From Oscillospiraceae bacterium (lineage in GTDB: Bacteria; Bacillota; Clostridia; Oscillospirales; Ruminococcaceae): a stretch of 16,063 nt of DNA. The notes under the pieces were generated by a model. It had not been told where the DNA came from and did no database searches. It was given only the letters and a program-made list of their open reading frames with translations. Positions 6,760-14,080 of the stretch are shown here, piece by piece (position 1 is the stretch's first letter; every line of letters begins with the position of its first letter). A program made the position numbers and the translations under genes. The stretch is from positions 1-16,063 of the forward strand of contig WRLS01000028.1 of the NCBI GenBank assembly GCA_009776345.1, written 5' to 3'.

Positions 6760-7815
6760 TTATATATACTCCCGCGCGTGCTTATACATTGTAAGGACAT
6801 TTTCAATCGGGGTAATCGCCTGGATATTATGGCAGGGCGCTAGGATGAAGCCTGTTTTGTCCGAATAAAGCGCGTCGATGCACGCCTCAACCTCCGCCTT
6901 TACTTCCTTTTCCCCGCCGAACGGCAGGACATTTTGGTTGTCAATGCCGCCGTGGAAGCACAGCCTGTCGCCGAATTTTTGCTTTACCTCGCGCAAATCC
7001 CAGCCGGGAAGGTGCCATTGGATGGGGTTGAGGACCTCACAGCCCTTGTCCGCGATCCACGGTATTATATCCGCGACCGCGCCGTCGTCGTGGTGAAAAA
7101 CTTTTACATCGAATGATTTCGCAAGGGCAATGTTTGAGTCATAATATTTGCCGAAAAAGCGTTCGATCATCGCCTTGCTCATAATAAGGCCGCTTTGTGT
7201 GCCGAAGTCATCCGTTACCTGCGTCATGTCGATAAGCCCGCCGGCTTCCTCGAGTATGCGTTTTGTATGCGCGGAAGCAAATTCGTTCATCTTAAATAAA
7301 ATATAATCCGCAAGCCCTTCATCGCCCGCGAGGTCCATGAGCATTTGCTCCGTGCCGCGTATCATCTCATAAAAATAGCTAAGGGAAATATATCCGCCCT
7401 CTACCGCGAAGTTTTCCCTGTGATAAAGCTCGCACATACTTTTTATCCCGGAGTAGTCGAACATATCCGTCGTTGGCCAAGTATAGCCCGCCTCTATTTC
7501 GTCAATGGTTTCAAAACCCGCCAGCGGATGCCTGACAGGCTCCTGATAATAGCCCGCACCACCCGGCAGGGGTATCTCTTTCATCTCTATATCCCACATA
7601 CCAAGGCGGCCGCTTTGCTTCATCACAGGCTCGACCCCCATGATTTTGTCGATATCAAGCGCCTTTGCCAGTCCTATCATATCAGCGGTGCCGAACATCC
7701 CCATAAGCTTCTGTGTTATTTCCGGCACGCCCCAATAATCAGTGGGCACGCGGTCTGTTTCGCGGTGGTTTATAGCGGCAAGTATACGTTCCCTGTGTGT
7801 CATTTCCGGTTTCAT
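6760..7815 (-). CDS. Uroporphyrinogen decarboxylase family protein
   Basis: A 351-residue (from the chosen start) TIM-barrel protein of the URO-D/corrinoid methyltransferase superfamily. The N-terminal MTHRERILAAINHRETDRVP is characteristic, as are HHDDGAVADIIPWIADKGCEVLNPIQ, the CFHGGIDNQNVLPFGGEKEV block and the closing LAPCHNIQAITPIENVLTMY. The arrangement matches the many clostridial paralogues rather than the haem enzyme HemE, so it may be a methyltransferase-like enzyme of unknown substrate. The ATG at 7815 is preceded by GGGGGAA at 6 bases, whereas the ATG at 7830 lacks a ribosome site. It follows the IreB gene on the same strand, separated by a palindrome. Confidence 0.88.
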   Translation of the reverse strand: MKPEMTHRERILAAINHRETDRVPTDYWGVPEITQKLMGMFGTADMIGLAKALDIDKIMGVEPVMKQSGRLGMWDIEMKEIPLPGGAGYYQEPVRHPLAGFETIDEIEAGYTWPTTDMFDYSGIKSMCELYHRENFAVEGGYISLSYFYEMIRGTEQMLMDLAGDEGLADYILFKMNEFASAHTKRILEEAGGLIDMTQVTDDFGTQSGLIMSKAMIERFFGKYYDSNIALAKSFDVKVFHHDDGAVADIIPWIADKGCEVLNPIQWHLPGWDLREVKQKFGDRLCFHGGIDNQNVLPFGGEKEVKAEVEACIDALYSDKTGFILAPCHNIQAITPIENVLTMYKHAREYI

Positions 7816-7840
7816 AGCGGCTTCCCCCATATTACTTGAG

Positions 7841-7863
7841 AAACGGCCGGGTAAACCCGGCCG
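7841..7863 (-). terminator. Perfect 20-base palindrome after ireB, possible terminator
   Basis: CGGCCGGGT (7844-7852) and ACCCGGCCG (7855-7863) form a perfect 9-bp stem. On the minus strand TTTCTC follows, a poor U-tract, so termination would be partial. It lies just past the ireB stop and before the URO-D family gene. Confidence 0.45.
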
Positions 7864-7869
7864 CTGCTT

Positions 7870-8121
7870 TTACTCATCGCCCGACAAATAATACTTCACC
7901 AGCGCCTGCAGCATCTCGTCCCTGTCGATCCTGCGTATCAGCGAACGGGCGTTGTTGTGCGTGGTGATATAAGTAGGGTCCTCCGAAAGGATGTAACCCA
8001 CAATCTGGTTGATCGGGTTATATCCCTTTTGGCGCAGTGCTTCGTACACCTGCGACAAAACCTCCCGCATCTGCCTGTCTTTATCCTCAAAGATGGAGAA
8101 GCTGATTGTAGGTTCATGCAT
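7870..8121 (-). CDS. ireB: IreB family regulatory phosphoprotein (UPF0297)
   Basis: An 83-residue protein matching the UPF0297/IreB family: QVYEALRQKGYNPINQIVGYILSEDPTYITTHNNARSLIRRIDRDEMLQALVKYYL covers most of it, with the family's HNNAR block in the middle. In Enterococcus, IreB is a target of the IreK Ser/Thr kinase and affects cell-envelope stress and cephalosporin resistance. I chose the ATG at 8121 because AGAGGTG sits 6 bases upstream; an upstream GTG at 8130 is inside the ribosome site. In most Bacillota the gene sits between alaS and ruvX; here neither is adjacent. A near-consensus promoter is upstream. Confidence 0.93.
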   Translation of the reverse strand: MHEPTISFSIFEDKDRQMREVLSQVYEALRQKGYNPINQIVGYILSEDPTYITTHNNARSLIRRIDRDEMLQALVKYYLSGDE

Positions 8122-8153
8122 AACGGTCACCTCTATCCCTTTTAGCTGACACC

Positions 8154-8182
8154 ATTATACAGTATTCACATTCATTTGGCAA
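8154..8182 (-). promoter_or_regulatory. SigA-type promoter of ireB
   Basis: On the minus strand TTGCCA (8177-8182) and TATAAT (8154-8159) are 17 bases apart, 32 bases before the ireB ATG. It is one of the best promoter matches in the window. It lies in the short gap after the deacetylase gene. Confidence 0.8.
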
Positions 8183-8186
8183 TAGG

Positions 8187-9005
8187 TCAATTCAAATGCA
8201 CCGGCAGGATATCCGCCCCAAGCGCATCGAAGCGCCTGCCTTCCCCCGCCAATGTATCAATGACGATTGCAACGGCGGCGGCGGTTGTTTTGGGCGTCGC
8301 GTTGTCATGACAGAGGACAACCGCGCTGTCAAGCCCGCGCACACCGTCCAGTATACGCTTTGCCAATGTCTGCGCCGGGTAGGCAACGGCGGTGTCGTCG
8401 CCTGTAGAAACATCCCAGTCGTAAAACGGGTAACCGCGCCGCTCAAGCTCATTTTGCAAATTTCGCATAACGGATTTAGAGGCATTGCGGGTACGGCTGC
8501 CGCCCGGGAAACGGTAAATAAGCGGGCGCACGCCGGTGGTTTCGATTATCAAATTATTCAGCTTGTCAAGGTCGGCGAGGAACGCGCCGGTGTTCCTGTA
8601 AATCTCTTTTGTATTATGCGTATAGGAGTGCAGGCCGATCGCGTGGCCTTCGCGGACAATCCGCAGGTACATGGATTTGACAAACTCCAAGTCGTCGTAC
8701 TGCGCGGTGACGAAGAATGTGGCCTTTGCGTTCCTTTCTTTCAGCACATCTAAAATAGCCTCCGTGTTCCTGCTGGGGCCGTCGTCGAAGGTCAGATAGA
8801 TTGTTTGCCCGGATGGTTCCCTTTGAACGGGGATTTCGCCGGCATACAGGTCGGGGAACTGCCCGCTGCCCGAAGCCCGCACGGCGGACACCGCCCTGCC
8901 TGTAAGCCATATTGCCGCCGCAAGCAAAAGGACCGCCGCAAAAAAAACAGGGGCGGCCCTTCCCCGCCTTGCGCGCCTGCGGTAGTTCCATTTTGTGTGT
9001 TTCAT
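8187..9005 (-). CDS. Membrane-anchored polysaccharide deacetylase (NodB domain)
   Basis: A 272-residue protein with a basic N-terminus, one membrane segment (about residues 18-38), and an extracytoplasmic NodB-type carbohydrate esterase 4 domain. The motifs in order are TFDDGP (72-77), HSYTH (126-130, metal ligands), RFPGG (165-169), DWDVSTGDD (196-204) and LCHD (231-234). Such enzymes deacetylate N-acetylglucosamine residues of peptidoglycan or chitin-like polymers. I start at the ATG at 9005, with AGAGG 8 bases upstream; a longer reading frame upstream would run into the divergent hom gene and has no domain content. The gene is divergent from hom. Confidence 0.92.
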   Translation of the reverse strand: MKHTKWNYRRRARRGRAAPVFFAAVLLLAAAIWLTGRAVSAVRASGSGQFPDLYAGEIPVQREPSGQTIYLTFDDGPSRNTEAILDVLKERNAKATFFVTAQYDDLEFVKSMYLRIVREGHAIGLHSYTHNTKEIYRNTGAFLADLDKLNNLIIETTGVRPLIYRFPGGSRTRNASKSVMRNLQNELERRGYPFYDWDVSTGDDTAVAYPAQTLAKRILDGVRGLDSAVVLCHDNATPKTTAAAVAIVIDTLAGEGRRFDALGADILPVHLN

Positions 9006-9068
9006 AACGGCGACCTCTTCGTTTTTGCATATATATGCCATAATTCTAAAAAATATGACCGCCCCCGC

Positions 9069-9097
9069 TATACAAACGCGGCGTAATATGGTATAGT
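9069..9097 (+). promoter_or_regulatory. Promoter of the aspartate-pathway operon
   Basis: TATACA (9069-9074) and TATAGT (9092-9097) are 17 bases apart, with a TG one base before the -10, an extended -10. It lies 48 bases before the hom start, in the 139-base divergent gap with the deacetylase gene. No riboswitch or T-box fits in the gap. Confidence 0.65.
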
Positions 9098-9144
9098 ATG
9101 TGCTGATGTACCACTCGTATTTGCTACGCGGAGGGGGATGTGAT

Positions 9145-10380
9145 ATGGTATACGCAGCAGTCATGGGGCATGGTGTTGTAGGCTCCGGCGTTGTGGAGGT
9201 TTTGGATAAAAACGCCGCGTCAATCGCGAAAAAAGCGGGGGAGGATATCGCGCTTAAATATATCCTTGATATACGGGATTTCCCGGACAGCCCCCACACG
9301 GACCTGTTTACCAAGCGCTTTGAGGATATACTTGAGGACCCTGATGTCCGCATAGTGGCTGAGGCCATGGGCGGCGTGGAGCCTGCTTATTCCTATGTCA
9401 GGCAGTGCCTGGAGGCCGGGAAAAGCGTTGTTACGTCAAACAAAGAGCTTGTGGCGGCAAAAGGGGCGGAGCTTCTCGCCTGTGCGAAAAAAGGCGATGT
9501 GAATTTTCTGTTTGAAGCCAGCGTTGGCGGCGGCATACCGATTATCCGCCCGCTGCACCAATGCCTTGCCGCGAATGAAATCGGCGAGATTGCCGGGATA
9601 CTCAACGGCACTACGAATTTTATCCTCACTAAAATGATAAAAGAGGGGATGGCGTTTGACAGCGCGCTGACCCTCGCGCAGGAAAACGGCTACGCCGAGG
9701 CCGACCCCACCGCCGATGTAGAGGGCCACGACGCCTGCCGCAAAATATGCATACTGGCGTCCTTGGCGTTTGGAAGCCATGTGTACCCGAAAAATGTGCC
9801 TACAACAGGGATTACCGCGCTGACTGCCGAGGATGTGCGCTATGCGTCTTCCGCGGGCTGTGTAATCAAGCTGATCGGCAGGGCATCCCGCGGAGAAAAC
9901 GGGAAAGTTTTTGCCATGGTCAGCCCGGCTTTTGTCCCGTCCGCAAGCCAGCTCGCGGGGATAGATGATGTATTCAACGGCATACTTGTGCGCGGCGATG
10001 CCACCGGCGATGTTGTATTTTACGGCAGGGGGGCGGGCAAGCTCCCCACGGCATCGGCGGTTATAGGCGATATTGTAGACTGCGTAAAGGCCAAGGGCAC
10101 GATCGCCAGTTTGCATTGGAGCCATAGCGAGGGAAATAACGTCGCTGATTACCGCGGTTGCCCCGCCGTGATGTATATACGCCTTAGGGGGAAAGATGCC
10201 GCTGTGCTCGCCGCCGAGGCGTTCGGGCGCATAAAACCGCTGGAGCGTGACGGCCGCCCCACGGGCGAGTTCGCGTTTTTGACGCCCGAAATGCGGGAGG
10301 GCGATATTGAGGAAAACCTGGATGGGCTCAGACAGCGCGGGATAGAAACGCTCGCCGCGATTAGGAGGCTTGATTACTGA
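9145..10380 (+). CDS. hom: Homoserine dehydrogenase
   Basis: A 411-residue enzyme that reduces aspartate semialdehyde to homoserine, the branch step to threonine and methionine. It has the N-terminal Rossmann GHGVVGSGV (8-16), TSNKELVA (97-104, catalytic-region Lys100), GILNGTTNFILTKM (151-164), EADPTADVEGHDACRKI (185-201) and GRGAGKLPT (295-302). The region after about residue 340 is ACT-like and probably carries feedback control, though it is short. The GGAGGGGG ribosome site lies about 7 bases before the ATG at 9145; an upstream ATG at 9100 has none. The stop overlaps the start of the next gene by one base (TGATG), so the two are coupled. Confidence 0.95.
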   Translation: MVYAAVMGHGVVGSGVVEVLDKNAASIAKKAGEDIALKYILDIRDFPDSPHTDLFTKRFEDILEDPDVRIVAEAMGGVEPAYSYVRQCLEAGKSVVTSNKELVAAKGAELLACAKKGDVNFLFEASVGGGIPIIRPLHQCLAANEIGEIAGILNGTTNFILTKMIKEGMAFDSALTLAQENGYAEADPTADVEGHDACRKICILASLAFGSHVYPKNVPTTGITALTAEDVRYASSAGCVIKLIGRASRGENGKVFAMVSPAFVPSASQLAGIDDVFNGILVRGDATGDVVFYGRGAGKLPTASAVIGDIVDCVKAKGTIASLHWSHSEGNNVADYRGCPAVMYIRLRGKDAAVLAAEAFGRIKPLERDGRPTGEFAFLTPEMREGDIEENLDGLRQRGIETLAAIRRLDY

Positions 10381-11477
10381 TGGGCGCGGTTATGATTATC
10401 CCCGATGGGATGCAGGATATCGCCTATGATGCGCTTGGCGGCAAAACGCCGTATGACGCGGGCAAGGGCGATAATATGCGGATGATTGAAGAGGCTTCGC
10501 AAACAGGCCGGCTTATTACAACGCCGCCGGGGTTCGAGGCTGACACACAGACCTGCATCCTCACGATGCTGGGGCTGGAGCCGCATGAAATACCGCCCGG
10601 CCGCTCCTACATCGAAGCCCTTGCGTTAGGGCTTGAGGTAGGTGCCGATGATATAATCATGCGCTGTAATTTCGTGGAGGTAGACGATAAAGGCAAGCTC
10701 GCGGTGCCCTGCTGCAGTGCGCCTGAAGACGTTGCGAAAGCGCTGCGCGGCATACTCTCCGAAATGGATGATGTCACGATTACGCCGGTGGGCAGTTACA
10801 AAAGCCTGCAAATGATCAGGGGCGGGGCTAAGTATCTCGATGGCCTTGTTACCTCTATGCCGCATCAAAATCAAAATGGGGTTTTTGAAAAGCTTCTGCC
10901 GCGCGGGAATAAGCTTGCTGAGCGGCTTGCGGATTTCTCGTGTGAAATGCTTAAAATTTACAGGCCGTACACCGTGCTTAACTGGGGGCAGGCGGTAAAA
11001 GGGGAGCTTCCCGCGTTTTCGTCGCTGTATACAGGGAAAAGCGGCGCGATAATTTCCAAAACAGACGCGCCTATCGGCATTGCCGCCGCCATGGGTATGC
11101 AGTGCCCCGCTATCCCCACGGCAACCGGCGACACCGACACAGACCTGCCGGCAAAGGCGGCAAAGGCTTTGGAGCTTGCCGCACAGCATGATTTTGTCAT
11201 GGTGCATATAGGCGGCCCGGATGAAGCGACCCACCGCCAAAACCCCATAGAAAAAGCCGATTTTATCCGCAAGATGGACACGGAGCTTATCGGGCCGATT
11301 TTGCGCGGGCTTCGCGGGGGCGACAAGGTGATGCTGGTAAGCGACCACGCCGCCCTGTGCGAAACTGCGGGGCATACCGATGAGCCTGTTAAGTTTTGGC
11401 TGTATGAAAAGGGCGCGGCGCTCTCGGGGGATATGGGGACGCTGGCGGGGAAAATGGCGGTAAGGCTTCTTATTTAG
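10380..11477 (+). CDS. Phosphoglycerate-mutase-like protein, proposed homoserine kinase
   Basis: A 365-residue protein of the alkaline-phosphatase superfamily, resembling archaeal-type cofactor-independent phosphoglycerate mutase (ApgM) and the related group proposed as alternative homoserine kinases. Metal ligands visible: Asp9 (IIPDG), Asp281 and His285 (GGPDEATHRQ), Asp322/His323 (VSDHA), His332 (GHTDEPVKF). At the nucleophile position, where ApgM has Ser, I align Thr56 in ADTQTCILTMLG. Coupled to hom and in a lysC operon, with no classical thrB here, which favours homoserine phosphorylation over glycolysis; biochemical role is inferred. The start overlaps the hom stop. Confidence 0.82.
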   Translation: MGAVMIIPDGMQDIAYDALGGKTPYDAGKGDNMRMIEEASQTGRLITTPPGFEADTQTCILTMLGLEPHEIPPGRSYIEALALGLEVGADDIIMRCNFVEVDDKGKLAVPCCSAPEDVAKALRGILSEMDDVTITPVGSYKSLQMIRGGAKYLDGLVTSMPHQNQNGVFEKLLPRGNKLAERLADFSCEMLKIYRPYTVLNWGQAVKGELPAFSSLYTGKSGAIISKTDAPIGIAAAMGMQCPAIPTATGDTDTDLPAKAAKALELAAQHDFVMVHIGGPDEATHRQNPIEKADFIRKMDTELIGPILRGLRGGDKVMLVSDHAALCETAGHTDEPVKFWLYEKGAALSGDMGTLAGKMAVRLLI

Positions 11478-11501
11478 AATTTAACAAAAGGTGGTAACAA
11501 A

Positions 11502-12284
11502 ATGGTTCCAACAATATCTATTGTATCGATGACAATTTCGCTGCTGCTGAATTTAGGGCTTGTGATTTTCGCGTTTATATTTCTGCGCCGGAAATTTAAT
11601 TTTTCGGTGGTGCCGATATTTATAGGCGCGCTGTCCTTTGTCCTTTTTGCCTTGGTGCTGGGTCCGCTGATAATGGTAAACCCGCTGTTCATGCCCGGGG
11701 CGGACGGAAGCGCGGCGCGGATTACACCGGATAACTTGCTGCTGTTTGTTTTATTAAGCACGCTTGCCTCCGGGCTTTTTGAGGAAACCGGGCGGCTGGT
11801 ATCCTTCCTGCTGATTAAGAAAAGGTACCGCGGAATAGGCACGGGCATATCCTATGGTATTGGGCATGGTGGCATAGAAGTGCTGGCTTTGGTTGTGCTG
11901 ACGATGCTGAATAATATTATCCTCAGCTTGCAAATAAACAGCGGCAGCGGCGCGTTGCTTGGGGCGGTCCCGAATATAGACCAAATTGCCGCGCTTCTGG
12001 TTTCCACCCCGCCATATATGTACCTGGTTGCTTTTGCGGAGCGAATACCCGCAATGGTTATGCATATTTCATGGTCTGTGATGGTGTGGTACGCGGTGAA
12101 CAAGGGCGGGAAAGCGTGGCTGCTTTACCCCGGCGCGATTGTGCTGCACATGATCGCCAACACAATGCCCGCTTTAGCACACGCCGGGGTTGTTACAAGC
12201 GTTTTGCTGATTGAAATCGTTATATATGTGATAGCAGCAGGGATTGCCGCATTGGCGGTGTATGTGCATAAAAGAAGCAACTAG
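11502..12284 (+). CDS. YhfC family intramembrane metalloprotease
   Basis: A 260-residue protein with about seven membrane segments, of the YhfC family related to CPBP-type intramembrane proteases. The characteristic residues are GLFEETGRLVSF (91-102, EE pair plus Arg) and SYGIGHGGIEV (117-127, His and Glu), with later membrane His in AMVMHISWSVMVW and VLHMIANTMP. These are probable metal-binding residues. AAAGGTGG precedes the ATG; the gap from the upstream gene is 24 bases and the gap to lysC is 15. A protease in an amino acid operon is unusual; its role is unknown. Confidence 0.88.
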   Translation: MVPTISIVSMTISLLLNLGLVIFAFIFLRRKFNFSVVPIFIGALSFVLFALVLGPLIMVNPLFMPGADGSAARITPDNLLLFVLLSTLASGLFEETGRLVSFLLIKKRYRGIGTGISYGIGHGGIEVLALVVLTMLNNIILSLQINSGSGALLGAVPNIDQIAALLVSTPPYMYLVAFAERIPAMVMHISWSVMVWYAVNKGGKAWLLYPGAIVLHMIANTMPALAHAGVVTSVLLIEIVIYVIAAGIAALAVYVHKRSN

Positions 12285-12299
12285 AAAGAGGGTGTGCAT

Positions 12300-13511
12300 A
12301 TGGCACTGATTGTAATGAAATTCGGCGGCAGCTCCGTGCGGGATGCGCAGCGCGTGCAAAATGCGGCCGCAAGGATCGCCGCGGAGCATGATAAAGGCAG
12401 CGATGTAATCGTGGTTGTCTCCGCCCAAGGCGACACCACGGACGACCTTATCGCGAAGGCGGCTGAGGTAAACCCCGCCGCGTCCCCCCGCGACATGGAT
12501 TTTTTAGTGACAGCGGGCGAGCAGGTCAGCGCGGCGCTGCTCACGATGGCGCTGGGCAAAATGGGTTACAGGGCAGTGCCGCTGACGGGCTGGCAGGCGG
12601 GCTTTATCACAGACTCAAACCATGGCCGCGCGAGGATCAGGCGCATCGAAACAGAACGGCTGGAAAATGAGATCAGCAAGAAAAACATCGTGATCGTCAC
12701 CGGCTTCCAAGGGGTCAACCGCTACGACGACATCACAACACTCGGGCGCGGCGGGTCCGATACCAGCGCCGTCGCCATCGCCGCTTCGCTGAAAGCGGAA
12801 AAATGCCGGATATTCACCGATGTGGACGGCGTATATACAGCCGACCCCAGGCTTGTTCCCACTGCGCAGAAGCTCGAAGCGATTACCTATGATGAAATGC
12901 TGGAGCTGGCGACTTTGGGCGCGCAGGTGCTTCACAACCGCTCTGTTGAAATGGCAAAGAAGTACAATGTGCCGCTGGAGGTTTTGTCCAGCTTGGAAGA
13001 TAAGCCCGGCACAGTTGTAAAGGAGGTAGCAAAAATGGAGAAAATGCTGATAAAAGGCGTTGCAAAGGACGACAGGATAATGCGCATCTCGATTGTCGGG
13101 GTCCCCGACCAGCCGGGCATTGCGTATAAGCTGTTCTCACTGCTGTCCAGCCTTAAAATCAATGTAGATATTATTTTGCAGTCCATCGGGCGCGATGGGA
13201 CAAAGGACATCACATTCACGGTCGCGCTGGAGGACGGCATGGCGGCTGTGCAGGCGCTGGAGGAGCGCAAAGAAAGCCTGGGCTTTACGAAAATGGTCTG
13301 GGACGACAATGTGTCAAAGGTGTCCATTGTCGGCGCGGGGATGGAAAGCAACCCCGGCGTCGCCGCGAAAATGTTTGAGGCTTTGGCAGAGGCGAATATA
13401 AACATCCAGATGATTTCCACGAGCGAGATTAAAATTTCCGTGCTGATTGAAAAAGCAAGCTCCGCAGCGGCGGTTAATGCCGTACACGCGGCGTTTGAGG
13501 CGCCGCAATAG
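12300..13511 (+). CDS. lysC: Aspartokinase with two C-terminal ACT domains
   Basis: A 403-residue enzyme phosphorylating aspartate, the first step to lysine, threonine and methionine. The kinase part has VMKFGGSSV (5-13), VTGFQGV, TTLGRGGSDTSAVAIAA and FTDVDGVYTADPR. After residue 246 come two ACT domains (IVGVPDQPGIA and IVGAGMESNPGVAAKM) giving feedback control. ATG at 12300 has GAGGG about 7 bases upstream; the preceding GTG at 12294 is too close to it. A strong internal ribosome site before Met246 suggests a beta subunit. The stop codon and last three codons sit inside a repeat palindrome. It closes the operon and is followed by a strong terminator. Confidence 0.95.
   Translation: MALIVMKFGGSSVRDAQRVQNAAARIAAEHDKGSDVIVVVSAQGDTTDDLIAKAAEVNPAASPRDMDFLVTAGEQVSAALLTMALGKMGYRAVPLTGWQAGFITDSNHGRARIRRIETERLENEISKKNIVIVTGFQGVNRYDDITTLGRGGSDTSAVAIAASLKAEKCRIFTDVDGVYTADPRLVPTAQKLEAITYDEMLELATLGAQVLHNRSVEMAKKYNVPLEVLSSLEDKPGTVVKEVAKMEKMLIKGVAKDDRIMRISIVGVPDQPGIAYKLFSLLSSLKINVDIILQSIGRDGTKDITFTVALEDGMAAVQALEERKESLGFTKMVWDDNVSKVSIVGAGMESNPGVAAKMFEALAEANINIQMISTSEIKISVLIEKASSAAAVNAVHAAFEAPQ
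13035..13511 (+). CDS. lysC: Predicted internal start: aspartokinase beta subunit
   Basis: Inside lysC, TAAAGGAGGT (13018-13027) is followed 8 bases later by an in-frame ATG at 13035. Translation there would give 158 residues beginning MEKMLIKGVAKDDRIM, exactly the two ACT domains. In Bacillus subtilis aspartokinase II, alpha and beta subunits are made this way from overlapping in-frame starts. The site is better than most start sites of the window, so use is likely, but not proven. Confidence 0.6.
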   Translation: MEKMLIKGVAKDDRIMRISIVGVPDQPGIAYKLFSLLSSLKINVDIILQSIGRDGTKDITFTVALEDGMAAVQALEERKESLGFTKMVWDDNVSKVSIVGAGMESNPGVAAKMFEALAEANINIQMISTSEIKISVLIEKASSAAAVNAVHAAFEAPQ

Positions 13512-13583
13512 CGGCGCAGGATTTAGGTTTTAGGATTTAGGATTTAGGGAAAGGACGAAGCGGCAAATTTCTTTCCTTCCTAT
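13500..13583 (+). repeat. Mosaic repeat copy at the 3' end of lysC
   Basis: GCGCCGC (13500-13506) and GCGGCGC (13511-13517) form a palindrome whose loop and first stem base hold the lysC stop TAG. It is followed by TTTAGG tandems (33 bases identical to 6357-6389) and a GGGAAAGGACGAAG...TTTCTTTCCTTCC block. The right arm of the full element at 6357-6470 is missing here. Confidence 0.8.
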
Positions 13584-13591
13584 CATAATGC

Positions 13592-13634
13592 AAGAAGAGC
13601 GGCCACACAGGACCGCTCTTCTTGTGTATTTTTT
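13592..13634 (+). terminator. Intrinsic terminator of the lysC operon
   Basis: AAGAAGAGCGG (13592-13602) and CCGCTCTTCTT (13613-13623) form a perfect 11-bp stem with a 10-base loop. TTTTTT follows at 13629-13634 on the plus strand. On the minus strand no T-run follows, so it acts mainly on the lysC transcript, though it faces the ACT gene as well. Confidence 0.85.
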
Positions 13635-13635
13635 A

Positions 13636-14067
13636 TCACAAACCGTAAATCTCCGAGCTTTTTGCAAGGTGGATGCCTTTTTCTTCCAGCAGCTTTGCCG
13701 CCGCACACGGGTCCCGAAGCCCCAAAACCGCGTAGGCCGTCCCGCTGTCCCGCCCTAAAAATACATACATGAACTCAACATTCATATCGGCGTCGGACAG
13801 GATTTGCACAATGCTGTGGAAGGAGCCGGGCCTGTCGTCCAGGCGCACGGCGACAACATCGGTGAGGAAAGCCGGGATACCCGCGGCCTTCAGCTTTTCC
13901 GCGGCTTCGCTTGGACGGTCGGCGATTAACCTGAGGATACCGAAATCCTCAGTTTCCGCCACGCACAAAAACCTCATGTCAATACCGGAATCGCTGATTA
14001 CTTTTGTAATCTCGGCAAGCCGGCCTTTTTCGTTCCCCAAAAAAATATTTATTTGGCTGATAACCAT
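13636..14067 (-). CDS. Tandem ACT-domain protein
   Basis: A 143-residue protein made of two ACT domains: ISQINIFLGNEKGRLAEITKVIS (3-25) and VVAVRLDDRPGSFHSIVQILSDA starting near residue 71. Each shows the ligand-contact loop of the family (NEKGRL, DRPGSF). ACT domains bind amino acids, and similar stand-alone pairs are usually found beside phenylacetate-CoA ligase genes in Clostridia, so it probably senses an aromatic amino acid. I start at the ATG at 14067, with AAAGGAGGGG upstream overlapping the paaK stop; the gap is 13 bases, so the two are cotranscribed. Confidence 0.88.
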   Translation of the reverse strand: MVISQINIFLGNEKGRLAEITKVISDSGIDMRFLCVAETEDFGILRLIADRPSEAAEKLKAAGIPAFLTDVVAVRLDDRPGSFHSIVQILSDADMNVEFMYVFLGRDSGTAYAVLGLRDPCAAAKLLEEKGIHLAKSSEIYGL

Positions 14068-14080
14068 GTTTTCCCCTCCT

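Noticed and set aside
9006..9144. A possible lysine riboswitch or T-box before hom
   Set aside because: The gap is only 139 bases, shared by two divergent genes, and shows no conserved riboswitch core or terminator stem.
9006..9368. N-terminal extension of the deacetylase frame upstream of 9005
   Set aside because: It overlaps the divergent hom gene and its promoter, encodes Ser/Thr-rich sequence without family similarity, and the ATG at 9005 has a proper ribosome site.
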